Shown: positions 22,385 to 24,537 of the stretch, one piece after another | Numbering within the stretch: the first letter of the stretch is position 1 | Layout of the letters: each line of letters opens with the position of its first letter | NCBI GenBank assembly: GCA_035411425.1 | Contig: DAONSX010000035.1 | Span: 1-24,537 of the forward strand | Source: TTA-H9 sp002071415 | GTDB taxonomy: Bacteria > Bacteroidota > Bacteroidia > Bacteroidales > TTA-H9 | Length of the DNA: 24,537 nucleotides | Direction: 5' to 3' | Position numbers and translations under genes: made by a program | The notes under the pieces: generated by a model | Database searches by the model: none | What the model was told of the DNA's origin: nothing | What the model saw: only the letters and a program-made list of their open reading frames with translations

Positions 22385-23464
22385 TTAGAGTAATTGTCTG
22401 AAAGGAACAATGAGCCATTCGAAAACCTTTTCGATGTATGGTCGTCTTTTCCATCTCAAATAATCGAAGGGTTCTGAGTCCTGTAAGGTTTCGTTGACAT
22501 GATCTTTCAAAAGATTTATAAGGCGCTGGTCGTGGCCGCTCAGCAAAATTTCGTGTTGAAAGCTGAAGCTGCGGTAATCGAAGTTCGGTGAACCAAAGGC
22601 AAAGGTGTTATCGTCGACCAGTAAGAGTTTTGAATGAAGATTTTGAGGGATATACATAAAAAATTTGATTCCTTTTTCGGTTAAGGGGCCGAGATATTTA
22701 TTTCGAAGCAAGTCGACTAAACGGACGTCGGAATGTTTGGGGAGAATGACAAAAACCTTGACTCCCTTTCGGGCAGCCTTTATCAAAGCTGAACGTAAGA
22801 GGAAAGAAGGCAGAAAGTAGGGAGTTTCGATAAATATATTCTTGCGAGCCGAGCGAATTAATTTTATTAAGTGTTTTTTGATGTTCTGGTGGCGTTGCGA
22901 GGGTGCATCGCGAATGATGTTGAATCCTCCGTAAGAAATGGGCGCGGTAAGCTCGGGCGAGTAAAGATGATAACGATTGTATATCTCGAACATGGATAGG
23001 AAGATGTCTTTGAAAACACTAGCAAGTTCGCCTTCCATTCTTACGATGAGTTCGCGCCAGACAACGTTATAATCGGTGATATTGGCCGAGCCTAGATAAA
23101 GAATCTCATCGTCGATGACAATGATTTTGCGGTGATTGCGACGATGGCTACGCGTAAAATAATCCAGATTGAGCCTTATCTTCTCGAAGAACCTTACTTC
23201 TCCGCCGCCTTTTGTGAGTGGGGAGAAAAAATCGTGATTGGGGCTGGTTCCCCACGAATCTAATAGAATTTTAACTTCAACACCCTGATGAACTTTCTTC
23301 AATAAGGCATCTCTGAACTTTTTCCCAAGACCATGATAACTAAAACGGTAAATCTCGATATAAATATATTTTGTTGCATTTTCTATATCCGATAATAAAG
23401 CATTATAAAACCTCAGAGTATCGTCGAAAACGGAATATTTACTGACGGCAGATTGATTGTCCAT
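22385..23464 (-). CDS. Phospholipase D-like/cardiolipin synthase-like protein
   Basis: A 359-residue PLD-superfamily enzyme with two HKD motifs. NHRKIIVIDDEILYLGSANITD has His111, Lys113 and Asp118. LHSKLLLVDDNTFAFGSPNFDYRS has His277, Lys279 and Asp284. The Gly-Ser-Asn (or Pro-Asn) tails are typical of bacterial cardiolipin synthases, which join two phosphatidylglycerols. Unlike ClsA there are no N-terminal membrane helices; the chain starts directly with the first PLD fold, as in ClsB-like enzymes. An amphipathic basic-hydrophobic C-terminus (EKVFEWLIVPFRQLL) could bind membrane. It starts six bases after the stop of the LytTR regulator gene and is surely in the same transcript. Cardiolipin synthesis is the likeliest role, but other phosphatidyl transfers are possible. 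Confidence 0.88.
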   Translation of the reverse strand: MDNQSAVSKYSVFDDTLRFYNALLSDIENATKYIYIEIYRFSYHGLGKKFRDALLKKVHQGVEVKILLDSWGTSPNHDFFSPLTKGGGEVRFFEKIRLNLDYFTRSHRRNHRKIIVIDDEILYLGSANITDYNVVWRELIVRMEGELASVFKDIFLSMFEIYNRYHLYSPELTAPISYGGFNIIRDAPSQRHQNIKKHLIKLIRSARKNIFIETPYFLPSFLLRSALIKAARKGVKVFVILPKHSDVRLVDLLRNKYLGPLTEKGIKFFMYIPQNLHSKLLLVDDNTFAFGSPNFDYRSFSFQHEILLSGHDQRLINLLKDHVNETLQDSEPFDYLRWKRRPYIEKVFEWLIVPFRQLL

Positions 23465-23470
23465 AAGTTG

Positions 23471-24226
23471 TTACTTAAACCAGTTAGCAATGGAGTAAGA
23501 TACCTGTGAACGCCTGCGAAATGCAACCGGAACCCTTGTGCCGTCAATCATTAATAAACTTAATTCACTGGAATGGAAGGTTTTGATGTACCGAATATTT
23601 ACCAGATGCGATTTATGCGATTGTAAAAAACCCTTCCCTTTCAATTCTTCTTCAAAACTGTTCAAGGTACGGGATACTCTTATTAGTTCGCCAGATAATA
23701 AAAATATGTTTGCGTGGTTGCCTTCTCCTTCTATACGCAGAATTTCATCATGGTTGAGACAGATGAGCGATGATCTGGAATGAATCACTATGGCCTGTTT
23801 TTGTTCACTATTGTAACCATGATAAAGATGGATGAAAGTCTGGAGGTTTTTATTAAAATTTTCGAGATTCAACTGAAATTTAGCCCTATTAATGCTTGTT
23901 ACAAATTCATCGGCATCGATAGGTTTTAGCAAATAATCCAGTACACTTGCCTTGAATGCCTTTATGGCATATTCTTCGTAAGCCGTAATAAAGATGACTT
24001 TAAAATTCAAAGGCAGAGAGAATTGATCTAACAAATCGAAACCACTTCCATCGAGGAGCTGAATATCGAGCAAAAGCAGATCGGGCTGATATTTCAGGAT
24101 GGCCTGCTTGGCTTCGGCAATGCTGGCAGCTTCGGCAACTACCTCGAAATCGGGTATTCGGCGCGTACCTATTTCAATGATGGCATCACGTGCTAATTTT
24201 TCATCGTCAACTATGATTACTCGCAT
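23471..24226 (-). CDS. LytTR-family response regulator
   Basis: A two-domain LytR/AlgR-type regulator. The receiver (residues 1 to about 120) has acidic pocket Asp7-Asp8, phospho-acceptor Asp54 in LLLLDIQLLDG, Thr81 in FITAYEEYA and Lys101 in YLLKPID. All phosphorylation residues are intact. The DNA-binding LytTR domain fills about 148-250, with LNHDEILRIEGEGNHANIF, the RTLNSFEEEL helix, FLQSHKSHLVNIRYIK and VPVAFRR. The frame extends three residues further to a TTG at 24235, but the ATG at 24226 (MRVIIVDDE) is the natural start. No sensor kinase is adjacent. In Bacteroidota the partner is usually a LytS/YehU-like histidine kinase encoded nearby, so it may lie outside the window or elsewhere. 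Confidence 0.93.
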   Translation of the reverse strand: MRVIIVDDEKLARDAIIEIGTRRIPDFEVVAEAASIAEAKQAILKYQPDLLLLDIQLLDGSGFDLLDQFSLPLNFKVIFITAYEEYAIKAFKASVLDYLLKPIDADEFVTSINRAKFQLNLENFNKNLQTFIHLYHGYNSEQKQAIVIHSRSSLICLNHDEILRIEGEGNHANIFLLSGELIRVSRTLNSFEEELKGKGFLQSHKSHLVNIRYIKTFHSSELSLLMIDGTRVPVAFRRRSQVSYSIANWFK

Positions 24227-24369
24227 GCTGACCAAGTGGTTTTTTGAATGGATAAAATTAGAAAAATATTATGACAACATAAATGGATTTAATTAAAATC
24301 ACTAGATGACTTGATGGTTCATGAAGAAAGAAAAGAGGAGTGGCCGTATCAATCTAGGTTGATTCTGTA

Positions 24370-24537
24370 TTATACCACTTCGCTACTTACTACTTGCGAA
24401 ACAGGTGTTTTTACCGTAATAATGAGCTCGTAATTCCCGTTTTTTACCATCTCTTCTGTTTTATAGATGGATTTAATATTCTTTTTCACTACTGACCGAC
24501 AAAAAAATTGAATAAAATGAAGGAGGGACAAAACCGA
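24370..24537 (-). CDS. Partial open frame at window edge, unidentified C-terminus
   Basis: From the window edge the minus strand is open for 55 codons, ending at TAA 24372-24370. The last 39 residues (VKKNIKSIYKTEEMVKNGNY, then ELIITVKTPVSQVVSSEVV) look like a real protein end, with a charged helix followed by a beta strand. The first ~16 residues (SVLSLLHFIQFFCRSV) are less convincing and could be non-coding. It may be the tail of a gene continuing beyond the window or another remnant. It lies about 145 bases upstream of the LytTR gene on the same strand. It shows no kinase motif, so it cannot be claimed as the missing sensor. Confidence 0.35.
   Translation of the reverse strand, partial: SVLSLLHFIQFFCRSVVKKNIKSIYKTEEMVKNGNYELIITVKTPVSQVVSSEVV

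Noticed and set aside
23538..23783. 81-codon + strand frame within the LytTR gene
   Set aside because: Antisense of the conserved LytTR domain.

Overview
This window looks like a chromosomal segment of a member of the Bacteroidota, probably an uncultured Bacteroidales-like lineage. Four things point there. Seven or more genes are preceded by the phylum's TAnnTTTG -7 box, several with TTG or TTTG about 19-20 bases upstream. The tRNA genes lack an encoded CCA. A secreted protein ends in a type IX secretion sorting domain. The bacterial group of geranylgeranylglyceryl-phosphate synthase is present. The DNA is moderately AT-rich, with long intergenic stretches and several decayed genes.

Layout. 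1-375: the C-terminal third of transaldolase, interrupted by stops upstream. 391-2482 (minus): the GTPase HflX and a GGGP synthase-family prenyltransferase. 2483-2978: intergenic, with a coding-like remnant on the minus strand. 2979-3956: a DusB-type tRNA-dihydrouridine synthase. 4079-4620: a broken gene recognisable as an NtrC-type response regulator (receiver plus the start of the AAA+ domain). 4764-5420 (minus): a HAD phosphatase. 5513-5706: two tRNA genes (CAU and Pro-CGG) followed by terminators. 6000-7757 (minus): recJ. 8126-8196 (minus): tRNA-Cys. 8412-10142: glnS. 10299-11093: lpxH-type phosphoesterase of lipid A synthesis. 11236-13679: M20 dipeptidase, a 153-residue protein of unknown function, and the 2H phosphoesterase ThpR. 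13695-15224: a small membrane protein (DUF6249-like) facing an ECF sigma factor and its probable membrane anti-sigma partner. 15225-17423: a gene-poor stretch with a DUF2807 exported protein, decayed coding fragments and one strong promoter with no proper gene behind it. 17424-19271: a secreted six-repeat protein with a T9SS sorting domain. 19272-21216: meaB set between arrays of an 8-base repeat in opposite orientations. 21217-22285: Hsp20, a strong terminator, and an NlpC/P60 lipoprotein. 22385-24226 (minus): a LytTR response regulator followed after six bases or fewer by a phospholipase-D/cardiolipin-synthase-like enzyme. 24370-24537 (minus): the tail of an open frame running off the end.

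Most intact genes are housekeeping: translation and RNA modification (glnS, dus, tRNAs, hflX, thpR), DNA repair (recJ), envelope and lipids (lpxH, GGGPS, PLD enzyme, NlpC lipoprotein), and stress (Hsp20, ECF sigma). I see no CRISPR array, insertion sequence, prophage or defence island, and no convincing wholly new system. The points most worth a second look are the decayed NtrC-type regulator, the octamer repeats around meaB, the orphan promoter at about 16.95 kb, the LytTR-PLD pair, and the GGGP synthase.
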